Of a stretch of DNA of 64,000 bases, positions 17,382 to 25,052 are shown in pieces. The DNA is from Hyphomonas sp. Mor2 (GTDB lineage Bacteria > Pseudomonadota > Alphaproteobacteria > Caulobacterales > Hyphomonadaceae): assembly GCF_001854405.1 (NCBI RefSeq), contig NZ_CP017718.1, positions 1,054,001 to 1,118,000 on the forward strand. The letters run 5' to 3'. Below the pieces are notes generated by a model. That model ran no database searches and was not told where the DNA came from. It was given only the letters and a program-made list of their open reading frames with translations. The translations under genes were made by a program, and so were the position numbers. How positions within the stretch are numbered: the stretch's first letter is position 1; every line of letters begins with the position of its first letter.

Positions 17382-18989
17382 ATGAAGACCGGTATTTTAA
17401 GCGTGACCACAAGTGTTTTAACATTGCTCATAGCATCATGTGCCACCAGCGTTGAAGAAGCCGGTGAACAAGTTCAAATAAATGTAGAAACACCGCGGGA
17501 TGAAGCGTTTGTAGATGCGCTGAATGGGGCACTACCTCATTTATTGGATCTCGTTGACGCTCCAGGCCTGAACATTGCGGTCGCGCGTGGAGGGGAGGTC
17601 ATATTTGAAGGCGCGTATGGCTATGCTGATGTGCACGAAAAAAGGCCCATGCAAGTCGATACGGTATTCCGATCTGGGTCCATGGGAAAGGTTTATACCG
17701 GCGTTGCAATCATGCAGCTCGTGGAACGCGGCGTCATCTCTCTTGATGATCCGATCAATAAGTATCTTCCTTTTGAAGTGAAGAACCCTCACGGCGGAGA
17801 TGAGGTGACCATCTACCATTTGATGACCCACTCTTCGGGTTTGTATGGAGACGGCGCTGGTTCGGTGCTCAGTACACCGCGGCCTCTGGAAGACTCGTTG
17901 CGCGCGAAATATAGCGTAGAGACGCAGCCCTTGTGGGGGGGGATCCCTACTTGGAGCTATAAAGCAGGTGAAGGACGTAGTTACTCCAACATCGGAATTG
18001 CGACTTTGGGGCTGATTGTACAGCGGGCCAATCCAGATGGTCTAAGTTTCTCGGATTTCGTTGAGCTCAATATCATGCAGCCACTTGGCATGGAATCAAC
18101 TCAATATCCGCCGGTGCAAAATAAATCAGAGGTTAGACCTGAAATTTGGGACCGAATGAGCACGGGGTATAATACTACGGGCGATGTTTGGTTAGAAACA
18201 CCGATCGTTTATTTCGAAGAGTTTCCGGCCGGTGGTTTTGTTTCGATACCTCGCGATCATGTGAAGCTCTTTATCGCTCTGATGAATGGAGGAGAATTGG
18301 ATGGAGTTCGCATCCTAACACCGGAGTCAGTCGAACAGATGCTGACTGTCCGAGGGCCGTCACCGCACCCGGGATACCCCGATGGCGAGCGCGGATTGAT
18401 TTGGTTTTTGTTGGATTGGGATGAGCCAGGGGCAAGAACCTTTAGTCATGGAGGCGGTCACATGTTTGGGTGGAGAACAATGGCCATGGCCTGGCCAGAT
18501 CATGACACAGCGATCGTATATGCGTTTAATGAGTACAGCTCATCGCATGTAAAAAGTTACTACAACCTGATCAATGAGTTCGTGGGAGCTCTGTTATCGG
18601 CTGAGTTGCCTGCCAGAACTGCCCCGGATTTGAACGACATTGAGAACTTGGCATGGAAAGCCTCCTATCTCCGTGGGCTTATTTTTGCTGAGGGATATCG
18701 CTACGGGATTGGAGTGCCCGAAGAGATTGAAATCAGCCTTGCTCGCCGAATAGCTGCAGAGGCGAAGTTTTCCGGCGAACCGGATAGGTACAGCTTGCCG
18801 TGGGATGAACAAGCTTTCGTGCAAGGTGTTGAAGATATGAATGGCGTTGAGGGAACTGCCGAAGCGATTCACAGTTTTGCGCATAGCGAAGATATGAAGG
18901 TCGACTTGGGCGAAGCCAAAAGGATTGCTGCGGCGATGGATACTGGCGTCTACTCGAGCTTAGCGGGATTGCTTAACACGCCAGAGTAG
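17382..18989 (+). CDS. Beta-lactamase-fold (class C/S12) serine hydrolase lipoprotein
   Basis: A 535-residue secreted hydrolase. The signal peptide ends in a lipobox-like LIASC at residues 16-20. The S12 domain has SxxK in SGSMGKVYTG (Ser100, Lys103), a YSN motif (GEGRSYSNIG) and the HGGGH box replacing KTG. A C-terminal region of about 150 residues after the domain has no recognised motif. Family members are D-peptidases, esterases or amidases rather than true beta-lactamases in most cases. GAGGAAAC precedes the start. Neighbours suggest extracytoplasmic peptide processing. Confidence 0.87.
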   Translation: MKTGILSVTTSVLTLLIASCATSVEEAGEQVQINVETPRDEAFVDALNGALPHLLDLVDAPGLNIAVARGGEVIFEGAYGYADVHEKRPMQVDTVFRSGSMGKVYTGVAIMQLVERGVISLDDPINKYLPFEVKNPHGGDEVTIYHLMTHSSGLYGDGAGSVLSTPRPLEDSLRAKYSVETQPLWGGIPTWSYKAGEGRSYSNIGIATLGLIVQRANPDGLSFSDFVELNIMQPLGMESTQYPPVQNKSEVRPEIWDRMSTGYNTTGDVWLETPIVYFEEFPAGGFVSIPRDHVKLFIALMNGGELDGVRILTPESVEQMLTVRGPSPHPGYPDGERGLIWFLLDWDEPGARTFSHGGGHMFGWRTMAMAWPDHDTAIVYAFNEYSSSHVKSYYNLINEFVGALLSAELPARTAPDLNDIENLAWKASYLRGLIFAEGYRYGIGVPEEIEISLARRIAAEAKFSGEPDRYSLPWDEQAFVQGVEDMNGVEGTAEAIHSFAHSEDMKVDLGEAKRIAAAMDTGVYSSLAGLLNTPE

Positions 18990-19274
18990 CGCGTGAGCCC
19001 AAGGGGTGTCGGCGAATCTGGTGCCTAGTCTGTCTTACTCTTGTAATACTCGTCTAAGATTTTTCAGGATGCGATCTGGTCACTTGCGAATGGCCGTAGA
19101 TTCAAAGGATGTGCAACTGTGATGCTGCAGATTACATCCTCTTGAAAATAATGAGGCGAGGCGCAGACTAAATTTTTATGCGCCCATTTTCTATATTTTA
19201 GGTCGGGTCTCTTATCGGTTCAGGCGAACCTTCGATTTGAGTTCTACGATGTTATTGAAATTGTTTGCAGGGTA

Positions 19275-21251
19275 TCATCTGCTGCCCAAACGATACGCGC
19301 GAACTATTTCCACCGGTTGTTCTAATACCTGTCCTTGAAGCGCCTCCAATGAAGCCGGAGCATCTGCAGGAAGTGTCTGGATTTGTTCGACCAGATCAAA
19401 TCCAACAACCACTTGACCAAATGTGGTATACCCAAATCCATCGAGCTTTTCCCCGATGAAGCCAGTATCGAGTTCGGGATTGTCCATTGTGCTAATGAAG
19501 AATTCAGAAGAGGCTGTGCCAGGATTTCGCCGTCCGTAGGCGAGAACACCTTTAACGTTGCGAATTTTAGTTTCATCTGTCGTTTCATGAGCAATGGGTG
19601 GTAATTGTGTTATGGACGCAAGAGCGGCTTCAGGAGTTTCAAAACCTGTATCTTCCCGCATCATAATGCCCATTAATCCCCCCTGAACAATCGCTATGCC
19701 GGTACCGTCCTCTGCCTTTTTCACTGATCGATAGAATGTAGCACCGTCATAGTGCCCAGAATCCACGTATTCTAGGAAGTTGACGGCGCCAATCGGGGCG
19801 CGCTCTGGGTAGACTTCAATTAGTATATTCCCGTCTCTTGTTTCTAGAACAACCAGTGTTCCTGTTCCGATCCGCAGCGCGTCACCTTTTGAGTTTGCCC
19901 ATTCAGCGATGTATGAGAGATCGAGTTTATTGATTTCTGGGTATTGTTCGTAGAGATTGCTTGGGAATGCGGTTTCATCTCCGCGTACATATCGATCGAA
20001 AAAGGCTTTGGTATAGTCATTCATCAATGCCTGCATCCGATTGCCTTCAATGGTTGAGGATAGCGCCAGTTTCTGGACATTTTCGCGTTCAGGAAATGGA
20101 ACCAGTACCCGGTCTGTGAAGTCCCAGTGACCGGTTCCTTTAACTTCGAGGCGCACCACATCTTCTCGTGCGCCAAACTCAGCAAATGTCTCATATATGA
20201 ATTCACTATATGGGTAGGCTCGTTTTTCTTGGCCGAAGCCGCGCCCGTACTCATCCAGGTCGCCATTCAAAATGAGAAGTGGGGTCGTTATTTGCGTATT
20301 GATTAGGGCAGGATCCCAATTGCCGCCATCGAGAATGACCGCAGCATCAGCGCGCGGGTCGATATGCGCTGCAGCTGCACTGGCTGCGCCGAAGGACATT
20401 CCAAAATATCCAAGACGATCAATATCCGCACGCGCTACAATTTCTGCAATCTCGGCCGGAACATTCCGTGCTTCGATCTGGTCAACCGCCGCGATCATGT
20501 CATCGCGCCAAATTGGGAAATGCTCCGCAAGGGAATCGTTCGCATACTTCTTCAACATAGCTTCGAAACGAAGGTCTGGGTCATCATTGAGAAGCCATTG
20601 AGTGTTTGTTTCAAAGTTCAACGTTTCCATTGCTCGAGTGAGCGCGTCAGTATCGAGCAGGGCGACATCCCCGTCGGTGAAGGCAACAAACGCTGACATG
20701 TATGGGTGAGTGACACTCATCACAATGTAGCCATGGCTGGCGAGATGCTCCATTTGAGACGTATTCGAGCCAACATGTGAAAATCCGCCATGGGAGAAGA
20801 CTAGAAGGGGATAGCTCTCTTTGTCTTCAGCGATGGGGGCGTTTCGATAAGAATGAGTTTCGACATTGCGAAGCGCCTCATCGACAGCATCGGGGAGTGT
20901 AATAACCTTCGACCATTCCGCATCAAAAATCTCAAAAGCCTCATCGGTAAAATATAGTTCAGGTGCCCCACTGACATCTTGAGCAGGATACCAGATCCGA
21001 GTTGCAACGCGTCGCTTTCCAGGCGCCAAGGTCTCGTCGCGGTTTTCATCCACGAAATCAAAATCGACGACGCCGATAGGATACGGCCCTGTTGGTTCTG
21101 GAAGAACAATTTTTCCCGAGAGCTCTGCCTCTGTTTCAACGGCCGGTTCTGCTGCCTGAGCCTCACGCTCAATTGGCGGTGAAGCCGCATCATCCACGGT
21201 GCAAGCAGAAAGCGCAAAAAACGCTGACACAGCCAATCCTACAAGTCTCAT
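19275..21251 (-). CDS. Fusion of alpha/beta hydrolase lipoprotein and cyclophilin-type PPIase, copy B
   Basis: A protein of about 658 residues. Residues 1 to about 456 are identical to copy A (lipobox LSAC, GMSFGA nucleophile, GTGHWDF). After EWANSKG it continues in frame as DALRIGTGTLVVLETRDGNI into a cyclophilin domain: YPERAPIGAVNFLEY, FYRSV (Arg of the active site), IAIVQGG (Gln), GVLAYGRRNPGTASSEFFIS and TTFGQVVVGFDLVEQI. The family catalyses cis-trans isomerisation of Xaa-Pro bonds. Export would be through the hydrolase's lipoprotein signal. The junction falls exactly at the edge of the 1518-bp repeat, so the fusion was made, or copy A cut, by the duplication. Start at 21251 has GGAAGGG upstream. 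Confidence 0.88.
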   Translation of the reverse strand: MRLVGLAVSAFFALSACTVDDAASPPIEREAQAAEPAVETEAELSGKIVLPEPTGPYPIGVVDFDFVDENRDETLAPGKRRVATRIWYPAQDVSGAPELYFTDEAFEIFDAEWSKVITLPDAVDEALRNVETHSYRNAPIAEDKESYPLLVFSHGGFSHVGSNTSQMEHLASHGYIVMSVTHPYMSAFVAFTDGDVALLDTDALTRAMETLNFETNTQWLLNDDPDLRFEAMLKKYANDSLAEHFPIWRDDMIAAVDQIEARNVPAEIAEIVARADIDRLGYFGMSFGAASAAAAHIDPRADAAVILDGGNWDPALINTQITTPLLILNGDLDEYGRGFGQEKRAYPYSEFIYETFAEFGAREDVVRLEVKGTGHWDFTDRVLVPFPERENVQKLALSSTIEGNRMQALMNDYTKAFFDRYVRGDETAFPSNLYEQYPEINKLDLSYIAEWANSKGDALRIGTGTLVVLETRDGNILIEVYPERAPIGAVNFLEYVDSGHYDGATFYRSVKKAEDGTGIAIVQGGLMGIMMREDTGFETPEAALASITQLPPIAHETTDETKIRNVKGVLAYGRRNPGTASSEFFISTMDNPELDTGFIGEKLDGFGYTTFGQVVVGFDLVEQIQTLPADAPASLEALQGQVLEQPVEIVRAYRLGSR

Positions 21252-21401
21252 TGTGGATACCCTTCCAGAAGTGTGCATTTGCGATCAATGGCGTTCAAGA
21301 GCCAGCCGCCAGACTAAAGACCAAGACCGTGCATGCCAGTGATGAAACAACCCAAACACTCATAAAAGGCCCAGAAAACCAAAATAGCGGTGCTATCGAA
21401 G
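19884..21401. repeat. 1518-bp direct repeat, copy B
   Basis: Identical, as far as compared, to 7765-9282. Left edge ACCTTTTGAG, right edge CTATCGAAG. It carries the hydrolase coding region and its upstream sequence, so both copies keep the same promoter. Confidence 0.93.
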
Positions 21402-21601
21402 CGTGAATATGCGCCGATACTATAATTGTCGGTCAATGAGTGTGTTACTCACCCGAAAGCATCAACTGGGCAAGGTCGCACGTCGCCAAATGCGCATCGA
21501 CCAAAAATACGTTCTTGTATTTTATTGGCAATCCGTCACGATGGAGAAAATAAGCGCGCGGAAACAAAGTGCGTGAGAAGAAAATAACCAGGGGAGAAAG
21601 C
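21279..21601. other. Upstream region of copy B and of the small membrane gene
   Basis: The part to 21401 is duplicated sequence. Beyond it, a 46-codon plus-strand frame at 21436-21576 and a minus-strand frame at 21445-21672 lack support. No other element seen. Confidence 0.35.
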
Positions 21602-21901
21602 ATGGCCAGTCTGAGTTCTCCGATCAGCGGTCTTGCGCGTTTGGTCAGTCTGACATCCATGCTCGCGGTCATAGTTTTTCTTATCGAGTTCGATGATCAA
21701 CGGACGTTTCCTTACTTGTTGGGTGAGCGTGCGACAGGCGCGCTAGATTTGGTTTATTTTTATTGTGGGCTATTCGTTGGGGCGCCGATAGTCGTCGCTG
21801 CGTGGATCATTTGGCTTCGAATTCGCCAACTCCGGTCGTGTCGACAAAAGTTCCATCAATCCCGAATGGCGCGTTACCGAACTGTAGCCTTGCAGTTCTG
21901 A
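21602..21901 (+). CDS. Small membrane protein of unknown function
   Basis: A 99-residue protein starting at an ATG preceded by GGGGAGAAAGC, a strong ribosome-binding site. It has two hydrophobic segments (about residues 15-30 and 48-72) and a basic C-terminus rich in Arg/Gln. It lies 31 bp upstream of the second DUF819 permease on the same strand and may act with it, as a small partner subunit. No family recognised. Confidence 0.6.
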   Translation: MASLSSPISGLARLVSLTSMLAVIVFLIEFDDQRTFPYLLGERATGALDLVYFYCGLFVGAPIVVAAWIIWLRIRQLRSCRQKFHQSRMARYRTVALQF

Positions 21902-21932
21902 ATTCAATTAAAATCGCTCAATAGGAGAAGAG

Positions 21933-23081
21933 ATGCCCAGTGACACCTTAATCGCATCAAGCGACATATTCGGCGTACTGACGACTATCATGCTGATTGT
22001 CGCTTGTGGTATGGCGATGGAGCGACATCCAAAAATTGGGCAGCTGGGTGCAATGTTCGTGATACTGATGCCCGCTTTATTGACGGCTTTGTCAATCTTA
22101 CCGCGAGAGTCGGCAGTTTACGCTTTGGTAAATGGCCCGATGATCGCGCTCGCTATCCCAATGCTCCTGTTCAACGCAAATTTAAAAAAACTTTGGAGGC
22201 AATCGGGGCGCGTGATGATTGCTTTTTTGCTTGCAGTTGCAGCGACCATATTTGCCGCAATCATTGGGGCACTGTTCGTCAATCTAGGGTCAAACGAGTC
22301 GACTTGGGTTGGGTTGATGACCGCGGCTTTTATCGGTGGCGCTGTCAATCTGGCAGCCGTTGCTGGAGCTATGGAAGTCGTTGGAGATCCTAAGATCGGC
22401 CTCATTTTCGCTTCTGTATATGTCGTTATCATTCCATACTTCATCTTCTTGATGATGCTCCCAAGCCTGGGGCCTATTTGGAGACTATTCGCGCCTTCAG
22501 CAGTAGAGGACGCAAAAGCTGACTTAAACGCGAGAGAAGACAAGTCAGTCGAAAGTGAGTCCAACAAGAACGGCGCGTTAGGAGTCGCGATCATGGTAGC
22601 GCTTGCCGGCGTATGTGTTGTATTAGGGGAAGTTCTAGCGCGTGCCACGGCAATGCCGGCGTTGAAGTTTTTAGGGCTGTCTCTGGTCGCAATCGCAATC
22701 GCAACATTCTGCCCTCGCCTGGTCAATAGAATGGATGGGCACAATGAGATGGGGCATATCCTGATCTATGCCTTTCTTGGAGTCATGGGGGCAGCAATAG
22801 ATTTTTCGGTCGTTTCAGAAGAGGGCTTACCGATTATTGTTTTTGTGATAATTTTGTTAGCGGTGCACTTGGTGGTCGTCTCCTTGATTGGCCGTGTTCT
22901 GAAGCTTAGTGGACCAGAATTATTGATCGCTTCAAATGCCTGCATCCTGGGGCCGCCAACGGCGGCGGCGATGGCGACTGCGCGTGGCTGGTCGGGATTG
23001 GTGACGCCGGGAATTTTGGTCGGGGTTTTTGGTTGGGCGATTGCGAGTTTTGTTGGGGTCGGGCTCGCGATTTTTCTATAG
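21933..23081 (+). CDS. DUF819 integral membrane permease, paralogue 2
   Basis: A 382-residue polytopic protein with the DUF819 signatures TAAFIGGAVNLAAVAGAMEVVG and ASNACILGPPTAAAMATARGW. AGGAGA precedes the ATG. It is clearly related to the permease at 13006-14136; differences are concentrated in the central hydrophilic loop. Its neighbour downstream is the FMN hydroxy-acid oxidase. Substrate is not known; the repeated pairing with peptidases and amino-acid enzymes suggests a peptide, amino-acid or carboxylate substrate. Confidence 0.87.
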   Translation: MPSDTLIASSDIFGVLTTIMLIVACGMAMERHPKIGQLGAMFVILMPALLTALSILPRESAVYALVNGPMIALAIPMLLFNANLKKLWRQSGRVMIAFLLAVAATIFAAIIGALFVNLGSNESTWVGLMTAAFIGGAVNLAAVAGAMEVVGDPKIGLIFASVYVVIIPYFIFLMMLPSLGPIWRLFAPSAVEDAKADLNAREDKSVESESNKNGALGVAIMVALAGVCVVLGEVLARATAMPALKFLGLSLVAIAIATFCPRLVNRMDGHNEMGHILIYAFLGVMGAAIDFSVVSEEGLPIIVFVIILLAVHLVVVSLIGRVLKLSGPELLIASNACILGPPTAAAMATARGWSGLVTPGILVGVFGWAIASFVGVGLAIFL

Positions 23082-23225
23082 ACTTATAGGCAATCAATTC
23101 GAACGATCGGTTGATGGGCGATTAGATGGGGTGGCCGATCAGTTACATGCTTTAGTTTCCGGTTGGGGGCTTAAACGAATTAGAGAAAATAGCTCTGCCC
23201 ATTTAAATGTTGCAATTAATACGAA

Positions 23226-23240
23226 ACTGTATGTATCGAA
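23226..23240 (+). promoter_or_regulatory. ACTGTATGTATCGAA element, copy 1
   Basis: This 15-mer occurs upstream of the hydroxy-acid oxidase and again at 24996-25010 upstream of the first TonB receptor. A shorter match (GTATGTATCGA) precedes the TetR gene at 51075. It could be a shared promoter or operator. Confidence 0.3.
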
Positions 23241-23368
23241 GAGTTCGGCCGCGCATGCTTACGGTTGAGCGATGCAGCGCGTAGACCTGGGAGTAGGGGA
23301 AGTGTTTGCTTACTGTCACGAGCAGATTCAAGCGGGAGATGATTCCAAATTTCTGAGAGGGAGCAACA

Positions 23369-24523
23369 GTGAGTGTAAATAAGTGCCACAATCTTATGGA
23401 TTTTCGTGAGGGAGCTAAGCGAAGGTTGCCCGCCCCAATGTTTCATTACATTGATGGAGCAGCGGACGATGAGTGGAGCTATCGAAACAACACAGATGCC
23501 TTCGATAAATATGAATTAAATCCGAGGTATTTACGCGATATATCAAATGTCAGTTTGAAAACCAGTGTACTAGGCGCAGAAATGTCGATGCCGTTTTTTC
23601 TGTCGCCGACCGGAATGACGCGCCTTTTTCATCACGATAAAGAGCTTGCAGTCGCACGCGCCGCAGATCGCGCGGGAATTATGTACACTTTGTCGACAAT
23701 GGGGACGACGAGTTTAGAGCAAATTGCGAACGAAATTTCTGGCCCAAAAATGTTCCAGATTTATATCTTGAAGGATAGAGAGCTCACAAAAGAGTTTGTG
23801 AACCGTTGTAAGCAATCGGGATATACCGCACTTTGCTTGACCGTTGATACACCACTGGCTGGAAATCGTGAGCGAGATAGTCGCACGGGTATGGTGATGC
23901 CCCCTCAACTAACACTCTCTAGCCTATTTAGCTTTGCGACTCATTTGCATTGGAGCTTGAATTTTTTGCGTAGCCCAAAGCTGGACTTGGCAAATGTCAT
24001 TCACCGAGTGGATGCGCTTTCCGACCAGGGCGCCATGGGGTTAATCGACTATGTTAATAGTCAATTCGATCGAACCGTTACATGGGATGATGCAGCATGG
24101 CTTGCCGAGCAATGGGACGGCCCGTTTTGCATCAAAGGCCTTCAGACCGCCGAAGATGCCGTACGTGCTGCCGAAATTGGTGCATCCGCAATCATGATCT
24201 CTAACCATGGTGGGCGGCAACTTGAATCCACGCCAGCACCAATAGACTGTGTGCGACCAATGCGAGAAGCTGTGGGTGATGAAATGGAATTGATCGTTGA
24301 TGGCGGGGTTAGGCGAGGGGTTCATGTTTTAAAAGCACTCGCCTTAGGTGCGAATGCTTGTTCATTCGGACGCCCCTATCTTTACGCGCTCGCGGCGGGT
24401 GGGGAAAAGGGAGTAGATCGAGCCTTGGGGCTTATGCGAGAAGAACTCAACCGATCTTTAGCCCTGCTTGGGTGCCAAAGTTTGAGCGATATCAAGTTGG
24501 ATCATGTGCAGCGTTCGTCTTGA
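23369..24523 (+). CDS. FMN-dependent alpha-hydroxy-acid oxidase/dehydrogenase
   Basis: A 384-residue TIM-barrel flavoenzyme of the lactate/glycolate/mandelate oxidase family. It starts at a GTG preceded by AGAGGGAG. Hallmarks are FHYIDGAADDE near residue 26, SPTGMTRLFH, MFQIYILKDRE, LTVDTPLAGNRERD, the catalytic His/Arg motif SNHGGRQLE and the FMN-phosphate region DGGVRRG with SFGRPYLYALAAGG. It oxidises an L-2-hydroxy acid to a 2-oxo acid and probably passes electrons to quinone or oxygen. A paralogue begins at 63421. Confidence 0.92.
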   Translation: MSVNKCHNLMDFREGAKRRLPAPMFHYIDGAADDEWSYRNNTDAFDKYELNPRYLRDISNVSLKTSVLGAEMSMPFFLSPTGMTRLFHHDKELAVARAADRAGIMYTLSTMGTTSLEQIANEISGPKMFQIYILKDRELTKEFVNRCKQSGYTALCLTVDTPLAGNRERDSRTGMVMPPQLTLSSLFSFATHLHWSLNFLRSPKLDLANVIHRVDALSDQGAMGLIDYVNSQFDRTVTWDDAAWLAEQWDGPFCIKGLQTAEDAVRAAEIGASAIMISNHGGRQLESTPAPIDCVRPMREAVGDEMELIVDGGVRRGVHVLKALALGANACSFGRPYLYALAAGGEKGVDRALGLMREELNRSLALLGCQSLSDIKLDHVQRSS

Positions 24524-25052
24524 GGTGATGCACCCTGTTGCACGGTTCGAAAATCGCCAAAACTCTATAGTCGAATCTAGGGACTAAGCTCGCGGTTCAA
24601 CGTCTTGTATCGACAGCGAACCAAGTCGTGCGCAAGTAGGTTCTGTTTGCTGGTTTGTGTTCAACCTTTTTTTCGCAAGAAGGGCGGGCGGAGTGAAGGT
24701 GCATAAATAGCGGCTAAATATACAACATGCTGGCAAGCAAGGAGTTTAGATTGTGGGTGCCTTCAGGTGGCTGGAGCGCCGAGGCGGTACCCGCTGATCC
24801 GTTGTTTTTTGATCTATAAGAGTTAGTTCGCCGTCCCTCCCCGCATTTAGTTAATCGATCAAGGGTATGGGCCAAAACTGTCTGAATTCCGTCGCAGAAG
24901 GCGAGCAAAAGTGCGCGTCGTGCGCGACTGTTCATGCTTTCCAAAATACCAATGTGTGACAAACATGCATCATTGACCGAATTAAAACATGTGGTACTGT
25001 ATGTATCGAATAAAAGAAGCCATGAATCTCGGAGCAACTTGGGGTATCCACA
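24524..25052. other. Intergenic region upstream of TonB receptor 1
   Basis: About 530 bp. It contains the ACTGTATGTATCGAA element at 24996-25010, 42 bp before the receptor start. A 107-codon minus-strand frame (24714-25037) has no recognised family. No RNA gene or repeat seen. Confidence 0.4.
24996..25010 (+). promoter_or_regulatory. ACTGTATGTATCGAA element, copy 2
   Basis: Second exact copy of the 15-mer found at 23226. It lies 42 bp upstream of the receptor ATG, so it could overlap the promoter or the start of the transcript. Confidence 0.3.

Noticed and set aside
7765-21401. Composite transposon flanked by the direct repeats
   Set aside because: The repeats encode a hydrolase, not a transposase, and no terminal inverted repeats or target duplications were seen.
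23029-23268. 79-codon frame overlapping the end of the second DUF819 gene
   Set aside because: Half of it lies in another frame of a clear gene; no domain.
24714-25037. 107-codon minus-strand frame before TonB receptor 1
   Set aside because: No recognised domain or ribosome-binding site and it overlaps the receptor promoter.
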